Source: Pseudoglutamicibacter cumminsii (lineage in GTDB: Bacteria; Actinomycetota; Actinomycetes; Actinomycetales; Micrococcaceae). Taken from it: a stretch of 42,179 nucleotides of DNA. Location of the stretch: positions 1 to 42,179 of the forward strand of contig NZ_QFWG01000015.1 in assembly GCF_003143995.1 (NCBI RefSeq), read 5' to 3'. Positions 16,646 through 24,717 of the stretch are shown in pieces; position 1 is the first letter of the stretch, and each line of letters opens with the position of its first letter. A program made the translations under genes and the position numbers. Under the pieces are notes generated by a model that did no database searches, was not told where the DNA came from, and saw only the letters and a program-made list of their open reading frames with translations.

Positions 16646-17326
16646 ATCAGCGACCCACGCATCAACGATCGAATCCGCGTCCCAGAGGTGCGGTTGGTCG
16701 GACCTAACGGTGAACAGGTTGGGATTGTCCGCATCGAGGACGCCCTGCGCCTGGCGGTTGAAGCGGACCTCGACTTGGTTGAGGTTGCGCCTAACGCTCG
16801 CCCGCCCGTGTGCAAGCTGATGGACTTCGGCAAGTACAAGTACGAAGCCGCTGTCAAGGCTCGCGAAGCTCGCAAGAAGCAGACGAACGCGTCCCTCAAG
16901 GAGGTTCGTTTCCGTCTGAAGATCGACACTCACGACTACGAGACGAAGGTGCGTAACGCGCATCGTTTCTTGTCCGCGGGTGACAAGGTCAAGGCCATGA
17001 TTCAGTTCCGTGGCCGTGAGCAGCAGCGTCCTGAGTTCGGTGTGAAGTTGCTTCAGCAGTTCGCTGAGGATGTGGCCGATGTGGGTGTGATTGAGTCGCA
17101 GCCGCGCCAGGATGGTCGAAACATGGTCATGGTCGTTGGCCCTCTCAAGAGCAAGGCTGAAAGCCGTAAGGCTCAGCCGGAGAAGGCACCGCGCCGCCAG
17201 CGCCGCCAGCAGCGTCTGGACACGTCGGCCCCGCAGGATACTTCCGGGCAGACGATTGCGGCATCGGCACCTGAAGCGATGCGCCGCATGGCGCAGGCCT
17301 CGAAGGACAAGACCACAGAGGACTAA
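16646..17326 (+). CDS. infC: translation initiation factor IF-3, AUC start codon
   Basis: IF-3 binds the 30S subunit, blocks early 50S joining and proofreads the initiator tRNA and start codon. The protein starts with the conserved segment [22 protein letters not shown], then the N-domain, the linker ([20 protein letters not shown]) and the C-domain ([33 protein letters not shown]), with a basic Gln/Arg-rich tail. The conserved start can only be reached from ATC at 16646: AAGGAG lies seven bases before it, an in-frame TGA is at 16631, and no ATG, GTG or TTG lies between. The GTG at 16688 would remove 14 conserved residues and has no RBS. A discriminated start allows IF-3 autoregulation, as with the AUU of E. 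coli infC. Confidence 0.93.
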   Translation: MSDPRINDRIRVPEVRLVGPNGEQVGIVRIEDALRLAVEADLDLVEVAPNARPPVCKLMDFGKYKYEAAVKAREARKKQTNASLKEVRFRLKIDTHDYETKVRNAHRFLSAGDKVKAMIQFRGREQQRPEFGVKLLQQFAEDVADVGVIESQPRQDGRNMVMVVGPLKSKAESRKAQPEKAPRRQRRQQRLDTSAPQDTSGQTIAASAPEAMRRMAQASKDKTTED

Positions 17327-17443
17327 GGTTCAGCGGCAACGCCAAACCAGTCCACACATATCAATAGTTTTTCTCCTCCAACCCATTTGCGGGCGAGTTC
17401 CACTCGAGGATGCTCGGCAGGTGGGGGAGGAGCCCAGCGGGCG

Positions 17444-17498
17444 CCCGTCACACATTGTGTGCGGGTAGCTGCACCCGGTGACCTAGGGGTCATTCGGG
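17444..17498 (+). promoter_or_regulatory. Paired RNA hairpins in the rpmI leader
   Basis: Two consecutive hairpins occupy the infC-rpmI spacer. The first, 17444-17465, pairs CCCG-CACAC with GTGTG-CGGG, with one bulge. The second, 17474-17498, pairs CCCG and TGACC with GGTCA and CGGG around a TAGG loop. They sit just before the rpmI ribosome-binding site and may be an L20 autoregulatory target. Confidence 0.5.
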
Positions 17499-17522
17499 AA
17501 GACGTACAAGGAGAAGGCTCTC

Positions 17523-17717
17523 ATGCCGAAGTTCAAGACCCACTCTGGGGCTAAGAAGCGTTTCAAGCTCACCGGTTCTGGCAAGATCCGCCGTCAGCGT
17601 GCAAACCGCCGCCACTACCTCGAGCACAAGTCCTCGCGTTTGACTCGTCGCCTCAAGGGCGATGTGGTTGTGGCTAAGGCTGATCAGCGCACCATCCGCC
17701 GCATGCTGGGCCTCTAA
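17523..17717 (+). CDS. rpmI: 50S ribosomal protein L35
   Basis: A 64-aa basic ribosomal protein of the large subunit. The signature [20 protein letters not shown] is at the N-terminus and the family end [11 protein letters not shown] at the C-terminus. An AAGGAGAAGG ribosome-binding site precedes the ATG. It lies in the standard infC-rpmI-rplT order, 196 bases after infC with structured RNA between. Confidence 0.98.
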   Translation: MPKFKTHSGAKKRFKLTGSGKIRRQRANRRHYLEHKSSRLTRRLKGDVVVAKADQRTIRRMLGL

Positions 17718-17776
17718 ACCCACGCTGGCGTGTTCGTGCGCTAACGCGCACACATACTTGAGACCTTCAAAACTTT

Positions 17777-17817
17777 TCTAACTGCGTCGGCAATGTGACC
17801 GGCAGAGTGCAGTTAGA
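17777..17817 (+). promoter_or_regulatory. RNA hairpin before rplT
   Basis: A 9-bp perfect stem (TCTAACTGC with GCAGTTAGA) encloses a 23-base loop. It lies 11 bases upstream of the rplT ribosome-binding site (TAGGAG at 17828-17833). The position suggests control of L20 translation, but no function is shown. Confidence 0.5.
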
Positions 17818-17839
17818 CCCCACATGTTAGGAGACACAC

Positions 17840-18220
17840 GTGGCACGTGTGAAGCGGGCAGTAAACGCCCAGAAGAAGCGTCGCGTCGTTCTGGAACGCG
17901 CATCTGGTTACCGCGGTCAGCGTTCGCGCCTCTACCGCAAGGCCAAGGAGCAGTTGCTCCACTCGTTCGTATACAACTACAACGACCGTCGTAAGCGTAA
18001 GGGTGACTTCCGTCGCCTCTGGATCCAGCGCATCAACGCTGCGGCTCGCGCTAACGGCATGACCTACAACCGTTTCATGCAGGGCCTCAAGCTCGCTGGC
18101 GTTGAGGTTGACCGCCGCATGCTTGCTGAGCTCGCTGTATCTGACGCTCACGCATTCTCGGTTCTGGTTGAGACCGCTAAGAAGGCTCTGCCAGCTGACG
18201 TGAACGCACCACGCGCGTAA
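17840..18220 (+). CDS. rplT: 50S ribosomal protein L20
   Basis: Large-subunit protein that binds 23S rRNA early in assembly and, in studied bacteria, represses its own operon by binding mRNA. Family blocks are [13 protein letters not shown] at the start, [48 protein letters not shown] and [24 protein letters not shown]. The GTG start follows TAGGAGACACAC. Length is 126 aa including a short variable tail. It is the last gene of the operon, with a strong hairpin after it. Confidence 0.98.
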   Translation: MARVKRAVNAQKKRRVVLERASGYRGQRSRLYRKAKEQLLHSFVYNYNDRRKRKGDFRRLWIQRINAAARANGMTYNRFMQGLKLAGVEVDRRMLAELAVSDAHAFSVLVETAKKALPADVNAPRA

Positions 18221-18268
18221 GTGAAGCTGTAGCGTCGCCGAGCCGTCGTGATGGCTAGGTGCCGTGTC

Positions 18269-18304
18269 GCTGGGGTTCCGACTCGCAAGGGTCGGAACCC
18301 CAGC
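18269..18304 (+). terminator. Terminator hairpin after rplT
   Basis: A perfect 14-bp stem (GCTGGGGTTCCGAC with its complement) has an 8-base loop and only a weak T-tract. It lies 48 bases after rplT and upstream of the methyltransferase start. Confidence 0.8.
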
Positions 18305-18364
18305 CGTTTAAGACCCCAGCTGTTTCATGCGTGCGAACTGGCTGTGTTGCCGCAAGATGGGAAG

Positions 18365-19231
18365 ATGAGTTCTATGGAGATCATGGATAACCCGCGTGCA
18401 GACCGCGTCCGAGCTGCCGCGCACCTAGCGAAAGCCGCTGGCCGTAAAAAGGCAGGCGAGTTCCTTGTTGAGGGTCCGCAGGCCGTGCGGGAAGCGATCG
18501 TGGAGCATCGCGCTCAGCGTGGTTTTGTGCGTGAGGTGTTCATCACTGAGGACCGGATGGAGCGCGAGCCCGAGCTTGCTCAGGTCGCGGATGCTCGTGT
18601 GAACGTCGTGACGGATCGCGTCTTGGCGGCGATCGCCGATACGCAGTCCCCGCAGGGCGTGGTCGCGCGGTGCCGTATCCCACACACGACGCTCAAGCAG
18701 GCGGTCACGCCCAAGACGCGCCTTGTAGCGGTTTTGGGGCGGGTCCAGGATCCGGGCAATGCTGGCACCATCATCCGCGCCGCCGATGCCGCAGGTGCCG
18801 ATGCGGTGGTTGCGCTCAAGGGAAGTGTGGATGTTTTCTCGCCTAAGGTGGTCCGCTCCACGGTGGGTTCACTGTTCCATGTTCCGGTGGTCACGGGCGT
18901 TGAGCTCGATGAGCTGACCGAGCACCTGACACGCTGCGGGATTGTTCTGCTTGCTGCCGACGGCGGCGGCGACCATGACTTGACGGTACTTGAAGACGAT
19001 GCGGCTGCTCGCCGGCACGGCGTGACCGTCAAGGGGTCGATGAAGCGGCCGTCGCTCGCTACCGCGACCGCATGGCTTTTTGGCAACGAAGGCCAGGGGA
19101 TTTCGGATGAAGAGCGCGCCGCATCATTCTCTACCGTTTCGATTCCTTTGTACGGGCAGGCGGAGTCTTTGAACGTTTCGACGGCGGCGACGCTGTGCCT
19201 GTATGCCTCCGCGCGGGCTCAGCGCAGCTAA
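18365..19231 (+). CDS. SpoU/TrmH-family RNA 2'-O-methyltransferase
   Basis: SPOUT-class SAM-dependent enzyme, probably acting on 23S rRNA (TsnR/RlmB-like). The N-terminal substrate-binding domain contains AGEFLVEGPQAVREAI. The SpoU motifs are GRVQDPGNAGTIIRAADAAGAD (motif 1), TAWLFGNEGQGIS (motif 2) and SIPLYGQAESLNVSTAATLCLY (motif 3), which form the SAM-binding trefoil knot. The ATG at 18365 is used because the rplT terminator hairpin lies in the upstream extension of the frame. ATGs at 18374 and 18383 are alternatives, and the latter has TGGAG upstream. About 289 aa. The exact rRNA site cannot be assigned. Confidence 0.9.
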   Translation: MSSMEIMDNPRADRVRAAAHLAKAAGRKKAGEFLVEGPQAVREAIVEHRAQRGFVREVFITEDRMEREPELAQVADARVNVVTDRVLAAIADTQSPQGVVARCRIPHTTLKQAVTPKTRLVAVLGRVQDPGNAGTIIRAADAAGADAVVALKGSVDVFSPKVVRSTVGSLFHVPVVTGVELDELTEHLTRCGIVLLAADGGGDHDLTVLEDDAAARRHGVTVKGSMKRPSLATATAWLFGNEGQGISDEERAASFSTVSIPLYGQAESLNVSTAATLCLYASARAQRS

Positions 19232-19273
19232 TGCAGGCATGGTTTTCTTGACGAAGCTAGGGCAGGAGACGCA

Positions 19274-19774
19274 GTGAACGACCAGACTAATGCGACAACC
19301 TCGGGCCAGGTGGTGGGGCTCGCGATCGTGGATGACCTCGTGAATGCTCAGCAGGTGCTCGCGGCACAACGCGCGTATCCGGAAGCGCTGCGAGGTCTAT
19401 GGGAGTTCCCGGGCGGTAAGGTTCGCGAAGGCGAGAATCCACTGGATGCGCTTGAACGCGAGATTTCCGAGGAACTCGGGTACGCGTTCAGGGCGGGCCA
19501 GGAAATCGTTCCGCCGGCAGGTCGCGCCGGATGGCCTTTGGATAACGGGATGACGATGCGGGTCTGGACCGGGGTCTTGTTGGATGCCGATGGGGTAGTG
19601 CTGAAGCCAACGGACGTCACCTCAGGCGCTCAACCTGAAGGAGCGGACCATCTCGAAATCCGATGGCTCACATTGGACCAGAACACCGAGGAAGCTGTCG
19701 AATGGATCCCCGCGGACAAGCCGATCGTCCGTGCACTTGTCGAAGCTACGGGCAACATGCCAACATTCTGCTGA
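19274..19774 (+). CDS. NUDIX hydrolase, MutT-like
   Basis: A 166-aa NUDIX pyrophosphohydrolase. The Nudix box GX5EX7REUXEEXGU spans residues 48-70 (GKVREGENPLDALEREISEE then LGY). The segment GLWEFPGGK before it is typical of MutT proteins that sanitise 8-oxo-dGTP, which is the most likely role; other (d)NTP substrates are possible. The GTG start follows AGGAGACGCA. It stands 42 bases after the methyltransferase gene and ends in a three-unit tandem repeat. Confidence 0.88.
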   Translation: MNDQTNATTSGQVVGLAIVDDLVNAQQVLAAQRAYPEALRGLWEFPGGKVREGENPLDALEREISEELGYAFRAGQEIVPPAGRAGWPLDNGMTMRVWTGVLLDADGVVLKPTDVTSGAQPEGADHLEIRWLTLDQNTEEAVEWIPADKPIVRALVEATGNMPTFC

Positions 19775-19812
19775 CAAATGCGTTCTGCTGAGTAACGTTC
19801 TGCTGACCTATG
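19764..19812 (+). repeat. Three tandem units over the mutT-like stop codon
   Basis: The units are CATTCTGCTGACAAATG (19764-19780), CGTTCTGCTGAGTAA (19781-19795) and CGTTCTGCTGACCTATG (19796-19812). The first TGA is the stop codon, and TGA is kept in all three. Confidence 0.85.
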
Positions 19813-19876
19813 CTCTACCGTCACAGTCTCATCGCGACGGCCCTCCAGCACCATCCTCTTCAGCGCATGGGGGTGA

Positions 19877-19900
19877 GGGGTGGGCGTGAAAGCCCACCCC
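19877..19900 (+). terminator. Terminator-like hairpin after the NUDIX gene
   Basis: A perfect 9-bp stem (GGGGTGGGC with GCCCACCCC) has a GTGAAA loop and no T-run. Confidence 0.65.
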
Positions 19901-19968
19901 AGACGACGCGACACCGAGGGCATCCGCGGCAACCGCATCGTCGGAGCTTCCCATGCTCACACCAGTAT

Positions 19969-19984
19969 TAGAACACATATTCGA
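19969..19984 (+). promoter_or_regulatory. SOS-box-like palindrome upstream of the LppM-like gene
   Basis: TAGAACACATATTCGA matches 10 of 12 defined positions of TCGAAC-N4-GTTCGA. It lies 139 bases before the lipoprotein start. LexA control of that gene would be unexpected, so the site is tentative. Confidence 0.4.
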
Positions 19985-20123
19985 ATGAGTGTCATCTCGG
20001 TGTTAAACTCGTGGGGAGTTCCTGAGTTCGTGCAACGTTCTTTCTATAAACACGGTGGCACCAATTAGGCTATATATGGCCCTCTGCAGTGAGAGGCGCG
20101 GCCGTCGAATGAAGTAGGAGATT

Positions 20124-20930
20124 ATGAAGTTCACCAAACCTGTCCGAGCAATAACCGCGGCGCTATTCGCCGGCGCTCTCGCGTTGACTGGTTGCTCTGC
20201 TGGGGGTGATGGCGCTCCGAACTCGGATCCGAAAGTGAACAAATTTACCTACGATGTAGAGCTTGAAGCCGATGGTCGGACCCCGGAAAAGCTCGACGCT
20301 AACGTCGAGGTGCAGCTTGAGCTGAAGAAGGAAACGCTCAAGGAGATGCGTGAGGCATCTGGCGATGACAAGCTTTCGGCTAAGGATTCGATGGAAGGCC
20401 AGAAGAAGCTTCTGGCTCAGCAAGTCGGCATCAGCGAAGACAAGATGAAGGTCACCGAGAAATCTGAGCAGGTGGCCACGTTCAAGGCTAAGGATCTCAC
20501 CGAGCAGGAGCTCGAAGCGGTGACCTCGGTCAAGGCTGGCTATACCGAAGACGGCACCTACATCGCGCAGGCCGCGCTGGCTCTCGTTGCAGGCAATCCA
20601 CAGCAAGAGGTAGAAGCAGAGCTCAACTTGACTCTGCCCGCGGCGGTCACTGAGGCGAACGCTAGCGGCCAGATTAACGGCCACACCGTTACCTGGACCA
20701 GTGAAAACCTCGAAGAAGCTGTCAAGGCGAAAGACCTCCCGGAGGCTCTGATCGCTGAAACTCGTGTTGCAAGCACGGTTGATCAGACGCCGATCTGGCT
20801 CTCCGCAGTGATCTTTGCGCTCGGTGTTATCGCGGCCGCGCTCATGGTCGCGCTGGCCGTAACCCCAGGTAAGAAGGCCACGCCTGAGCCGAACACCCCA
20901 GATACCGATGCTGCTGAGGGGAACGCGTAA
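20124..20930 (+). CDS. LppM-like lipoprotein with C-terminal membrane anchor
   Basis: A 268-aa exported protein. The signal peptide ends in the lipobox LALTGC with the lipidated cysteine at C24. The extracellular region of about 195 residues is rich in Lys and Glu; its second half has the alternating beta-strand pattern of DUF3153 proteins, including [13 protein letters not shown] transmembrane helix follows at about 221-246, then a short Pro/Thr cytoplasmic tail. M. tuberculosis LppM (Rv2171) has the same lipobox, DUF3153 and C-terminal helix layout; the family match is from pattern memory. The ATG follows TAGGAG. It lies 38 bases before pheS. Confidence 0.8.
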   Translation: MKFTKPVRAITAALFAGALALTGCSAGGDGAPNSDPKVNKFTYDVELEADGRTPEKLDANVEVQLELKKETLKEMREASGDDKLSAKDSMEGQKKLLAQQVGISEDKMKVTEKSEQVATFKAKDLTEQELEAVTSVKAGYTEDGTYIAQAALALVAGNPQQEVEAELNLTLPAAVTEANASGQINGHTVTWTSENLEEAVKAKDLPEALIAETRVASTVDQTPIWLSAVIFALGVIAAALMVALAVTPGKKATPEPNTPDTDAAEGNA

Positions 20931-20968
20931 GCGTCGCCGGATCTTTTGTAGAGATAGGACCAATATCC

Positions 20969-22063
20969 ATGGAGAAAGAAACTGCTGTGCCAGAGTCTCC
21001 AGCGCAGGTAGCTGCAGAGATTCCGCCGGTGCCGCATCCGACTGATGAGGCGGCAGTAGAGGCTGTTGTTGCGGCCGCGTTGGCGGCGTTTGAGAACGCA
21101 ACTGACCTTGATGAGCTCAAGACAGCGCGTCTGGCTCACCTGGGTGACAAGGCGCCGATCACGCTCGCTAACCGCGGCATCGGCAAGCTGGAAAATAAGG
21201 ACAAGGCAACCGCCGGCAAGCTTCTGGGCGGCGCTAAGGGCCGCATCAATAAGGCCTTGGCGGCACGCACTGAGGTTCTCGAGGCGGAGCGTGCGGCTCG
21301 TCGTCTTCGTGAGGAGACCGTGGATGTCACGGCTCAGCCGCGCCGCACCGTCCTGGGCGCACGCCACCCGCTCTCGCTGCTGCAGGAACGCGTCGCTGAC
21401 GTGTTCGTTGGCATGGGGTGGGAAATCGCCGAGGGCCCCGAGGTTGAATCCGAGTGGTACAACTTCGATGCGCTGAACTTCGACCAGGACCACCCGGCAC
21501 GCGAAATGCAGGACACGTTCTTCGTGGATCCGCCGTCCCAGCACCTGGTTTTGCGCACCCACACATCGCCGGTGCAGGTGCGTTCGATGCTGGACCGCGA
21601 GGTCCCGATCTATGTCCTGTGCCCGGGCCGCACGTTCCGTACCGATGAGCTGGACGCGACCCACACCCCGGTCTTCCACCAGTTCGAGGGCCTCGCGGTG
21701 GACAAGGGGCTCACGATGGCGGACCTCAAAGGAACGCTTGAGCACTTCGCTCGCCAGATGTTCGGCGTGGAAGCGAAGATCCGCCTGCGCCCGTCGTACT
21801 TCCCGTTCACGGAGCCATCCGCTGAGCTGGACATTTGGCATCCGAACGCCAAGGGCGGCCCACAGTGGATCGAGTGGGGCGGCTGCGGCATGGTGCACCC
21901 GAACGTTCTGCGTTCCGGCGGCATCGACCCGGACGTCTACTCGGGTTTCGCGTTCGGCATGGGTGTTGAACGCACTCTGATGTTCCGCAACATGGTCCCT
22001 GACATGCACGACATGATCGAGGGCGATATCCGCTTCAGCCAGCACTTCGGGATGGAGATCTAA
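20969..22063 (+). CDS. pheS: phenylalanine--tRNA ligase alpha subunit
   Basis: Catalytic subunit of the (alpha-beta)2 PheRS that charges tRNA-Phe. It has an N-terminal coiled-coil tRNA-binding arm (about 30-110), then the class II core: [20 protein letters not shown] (motif 1 region), [10 protein letters not shown] and [20 protein letters not shown] (motif 2), and [15 protein letters not shown] (motif 3) near the C-terminus. The ATG at 20969 gives 364 aa; the first 20 or so residues are variable. It is followed after 3 bases by pheT. Confidence 0.97.
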   Translation: MEKETAVPESPAQVAAEIPPVPHPTDEAAVEAVVAAALAAFENATDLDELKTARLAHLGDKAPITLANRGIGKLENKDKATAGKLLGGAKGRINKALAARTEVLEAERAARRLREETVDVTAQPRRTVLGARHPLSLLQERVADVFVGMGWEIAEGPEVESEWYNFDALNFDQDHPAREMQDTFFVDPPSQHLVLRTHTSPVQVRSMLDREVPIYVLCPGRTFRTDELDATHTPVFHQFEGLAVDKGLTMADLKGTLEHFARQMFGVEAKIRLRPSYFPFTEPSAELDIWHPNAKGGPQWIEWGGCGMVHPNVLRSGGIDPDVYSGFAFGMGVERTLMFRNMVPDMHDMIEGDIRFSQHFGMEI

Positions 22064-22066
22064 GCA

Positions 22067-24613
22067 ATGCGTATTCCACTTTCTTGGTTGCGTGAGTTCA
22101 CCGAACTGCCTGAGGGTGCTCGCGCGGAAGATCTGATGGCCGATGTGGTGCGCGTTGGCCTCGAAGAAGAGGACGTTCACCGTCCCCTCGATGAGCTGAC
22201 CGGCCCGATCGTGGTTGGCCAGGTGCTCAGCCGCGAACCGGAGGAGCAGAAGAACGGTAAGACGATCAACTGGTGCTCGGTGCGTGTTGTGCCGGAGGGC
22301 CAGGAGCAGACGTTGACGGGCGAAGGCATCGATCCGGCTGGTGTTCAGGGGATCGTGTGCGGCGCCCACAATTTCGATGTGGGTGACAAGGTCGTAGTGA
22401 CGTTGCCTGGCGCTGTGTTGCCGGGGGACTTCCGCATCAGCCCACGCAAGACCTACGGCCACGTTTCGGCCGGCATGATGGCTTCGGCTCGCGAGCTCGG
22501 CTTGGGCGATGACCATGACGGCATCCTCGTGTTCCCCGACCTTGGACTGGACCCGGAGGTCGGCCAGGACGCGCTTCCTCTGCTCGGCTTCACCGACGAA
22601 GCCGCTGAAATCAACGTGACCCCTGACCGCGGCTACTGCTTCTCGATCCGTGGCGTAGCCCGCGAATACGCGTTGGCGACCAGCACATCGTTCACCGACC
22701 CAGCATCCAAGGTCACCGTGACCGCGCCGTCCGAGGCCGAGGTTGAGACCCGCATCGACGATCAGGCGCCAATCCGCGGCGTCCAGGGGTGCACGCGCTT
22801 CGTGACCCGCGTCGTCACCGACATCGACCCGACCGCGAAGACCCCAAGCTGGATGGCTGAACGCCTGCGCCTTGCGGGCATGCGTCCGGTCTCGCTTCCT
22901 GTGGACATCTCCAACTACGTCATGTGGGAGCTCGGCCAGCCGACCCACTGCTACGACCGCGATAAGCTCACCGGCGGCATCACGGTACGCCGTGCTGCGG
23001 CAGGCGAGAAGCTCGTGACGCTGGATGAGAAGGAACGCGAGCTCAACCCTGAAGACCTCGTGATCGCTGACGAATCCGGGGCGATCGGCATCGCCGGCGT
23101 CATGGGTGGCGCGTCGACTGAGGTCTCGGATGAGACCCGCACGATCGTGATTGAGGCCGCGAACTTCGACCCCGTCAGCACGGGCCGCAGCCGACGCCGC
23201 CACAAGCTGCCGTCCGAGGCCGCTAAGCGCAACGAGCGCGGCGTGGACTGGGATATGGCGTCCGTGGCCGCTCAGCGTGTCGTGGATCTGTTGGTTGAGC
23301 TCGCGGGCGGCCGCGACACCGGCAAGGGCACCGATGTGGGCGAACGCCCAGAGCCGACCGTCATCCACGTTCCAGCGCACTACCCGGCTGAGCGCGTCGG
23401 CATCGAATACACCGAGGAACAGGTCGCATCCGCGCTTGAAGGCGTCGGTTGCGAACTCAACCGCACCGATGACGGCTGGGACGTCACCGTCCCGCTATGG
23501 CGTCCGGACATGACCATCGCCGACGACGTCGTCGAAGAGATCGCGCGCGTGGTCGGCTACGAAAACATCCCTTCCTCGATCCCGGTTCCACCGCCAGGCC
23601 GCGGGCTGAGCGTGGCGCAGCGTAGCCGCCGCCGCATCGGCGATGCGCTCGCCGGCGCCGGGATGACCGAGGTGCTCGCGTACCCGTTCGTCTCGCAGGC
23701 TCAGAACGCTGCGTTCGGTTCCGCTGACGCCGATGCCGAGGTTGAGGCGGTGCGCCTCGCTAACCCGGTTTCTTCCGAATACGGTTGGATGCGCTTGTCG
23801 CTTCTGCCGGGGCTCATCGAGATCGCTCGCCGCAACAACGGCCGTGGCTTCCGTGACCTTGCGCTGTTCGAGGGCGGTCTTGTGTTCTTGCCAGCCGAGA
23901 AGCAGGGCCCGGTCGAGTTGCCTGCGGGCGGGGAGCGCCCATCGGCGGATGTACTCGCCGAGCTCAACGCGACGATCCCTGTTCAGCCGTGGCACATCGC
24001 TTCCGTCATGGTCGGTAAGGCCTCGCGCGCCGTTCTCGGCGAGACCGAACGCGCGTGGGACTGGGCTGATGCGATCGATTCCGCGCGCCTCGTCGCTGAC
24101 ACGCTGGGTGTCGAGCTCGTGGTCCGCCAGGGCAGCCACCACTCGTTCCATCCGGGCCGTGCGGCTCGTCTTGAGACGAAGGACGGCCAGCTCGTGGGCT
24201 GGGCCGGCGAGCTTCACCCTGATTGGCTGGCTTCGCAGGACCTGCCGGAGCGCATGGTCGCGATGGAGCTGGATGCCGAGGCGCTGATCAACCAGATGCC
24301 GGAGGCCGTGATCGCTGAGCCGCTCACGACGTTCCCTGCCGCTACGCAGGATGTTGCGTTGACGTTGGCGGCGGATATCCCTGCCGCTGATGTCCTCGAG
24401 ACGTTGCGTGAGGGTGCCGGCGAGCTGCTGGAGCACATCGAGCTGTTCGATGACTACCGCGGCAAGGGCATCGAAGAGGGGCAGAAGTCGCTCGCGTTCG
24501 GCATGCGTTTCCGCGCGGCTGACAGGACGCTGACGGCTGATGAGGCTTCCGAGGCGCGCCAGGCTGCGGTGCAGCTTGCGGCAGAGAAGTATGGAGCCCA
24601 GCTGCGCGGCTAA
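22067..24613 (+). CDS. pheT: phenylalanine--tRNA ligase beta subunit
   Basis: Structural and editing subunit of PheRS, 848 aa. Domain order: EMAP-like tRNA-binding domain at about 40-155 (GPIVVGQVLSREPEEQKNGK, GIVCGAHNFDVGDKVVV); B3/B4 editing domain at about 215-390 (DISNYVMWELGQPTHCYD, GVMGGASTEVSDET); B5 domain at about 410-490; catalytic-like core around 500-720; and the C-terminal FDX-ACB anticodon-binding domain (TTFPAATQDVALTLAADIPA, ELFDDYRGKGIEEGQKSLAF). It is translated from ATG three bases after pheS, so stoichiometric expression is expected. A strong hairpin follows. Confidence 0.97.
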   Translation: MRIPLSWLREFTELPEGARAEDLMADVVRVGLEEEDVHRPLDELTGPIVVGQVLSREPEEQKNGKTINWCSVRVVPEGQEQTLTGEGIDPAGVQGIVCGAHNFDVGDKVVVTLPGAVLPGDFRISPRKTYGHVSAGMMASARELGLGDDHDGILVFPDLGLDPEVGQDALPLLGFTDEAAEINVTPDRGYCFSIRGVAREYALATSTSFTDPASKVTVTAPSEAEVETRIDDQAPIRGVQGCTRFVTRVVTDIDPTAKTPSWMAERLRLAGMRPVSLPVDISNYVMWELGQPTHCYDRDKLTGGITVRRAAAGEKLVTLDEKERELNPEDLVIADESGAIGIAGVMGGASTEVSDETRTIVIEAANFDPVSTGRSRRRHKLPSEAAKRNERGVDWDMASVAAQRVVDLLVELAGGRDTGKGTDVGERPEPTVIHVPAHYPAERVGIEYTEEQVASALEGVGCELNRTDDGWDVTVPLWRPDMTIADDVVEEIARVVGYENIPSSIPVPPPGRGLSVAQRSRRRIGDALAGAGMTEVLAYPFVSQAQNAAFGSADADAEVEAVRLANPVSSEYGWMRLSLLPGLIEIARRNNGRGFRDLALFEGGLVFLPAEKQGPVELPAGGERPSADVLAELNATIPVQPWHIASVMVGKASRAVLGETERAWDWADAIDSARLVADTLGVELVVRQGSHHSFHPGRAARLETKDGQLVGWAGELHPDWLASQDLPERMVAMELDAEALINQMPEAVIAEPLTTFPAATQDVALTLAADIPAADVLETLREGAGELLEHIELFDDYRGKGIEEGQKSLAFGMRFRAADRTLTADEASEARQAAVQLAAEKYGAQLRG

Positions 24614-24641
24614 AACGCGAACAGACTCTACATAAGCAGAT

Positions 24642-24675
24642 GATCGGGGCGGTGCCACACGGCACCGCCCCGATC
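24642..24675. terminator. Bidirectional hairpin between pheT and qor
   Basis: A perfect 15-bp stem (GATCGGGGCGGTGCC with its complement) has an ACAC loop. It is shared by convergent genes. Confidence 0.85.
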
Positions 24676-24681
24676 GTCTGT

Positions 24682-24717
24682 ATTGGTTTAGACCGTGAGG
24701 TTGGTTTAGACCGTGAG
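24682..24717 (-). repeat. 18-bp tandem duplication over the qor stop codon
   Basis: On the minus strand CTCACGGTCTAAACCAAC (24717-24700) is followed by CTCACGGTCTAAACCAAT (24699-24682). The unit encodes Leu-Thr-Val-stop. The second copy is in the same frame, so readthrough would meet an identical end. Confidence 0.9.

Larger units (their letters stand above)
19775..20123 (+). other. mutT-to-lipoprotein spacer
   Basis: 349 bases without a convincing gene. It contains the 3' tandem array, a terminator-like hairpin at 19877-19900, an SOS-box-like palindrome at 19969-19984, AT-rich promoter-like elements (TATAAA near 20045, TATATAT near 20071) and the TAGGAG ribosome-binding site of the next gene. 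A 27-codon frame at 19985-20068 has no supporting signal. Confidence 0.55.

Noticed and set aside
19985-20068. 27-codon frame next to the SOS-like site
   Set aside because: There is no ribosome-binding site, no hydrophobic segment and no similarity that I recognise.
20783-23380. Long open frame (865 codons) on the minus strand
   Set aside because: It is antisense to pheS and pheT, which have complete family motifs. Its product is Arg/His/Ala-rich without recognisable domains, as expected from the opposite strand of GC-biased codons.
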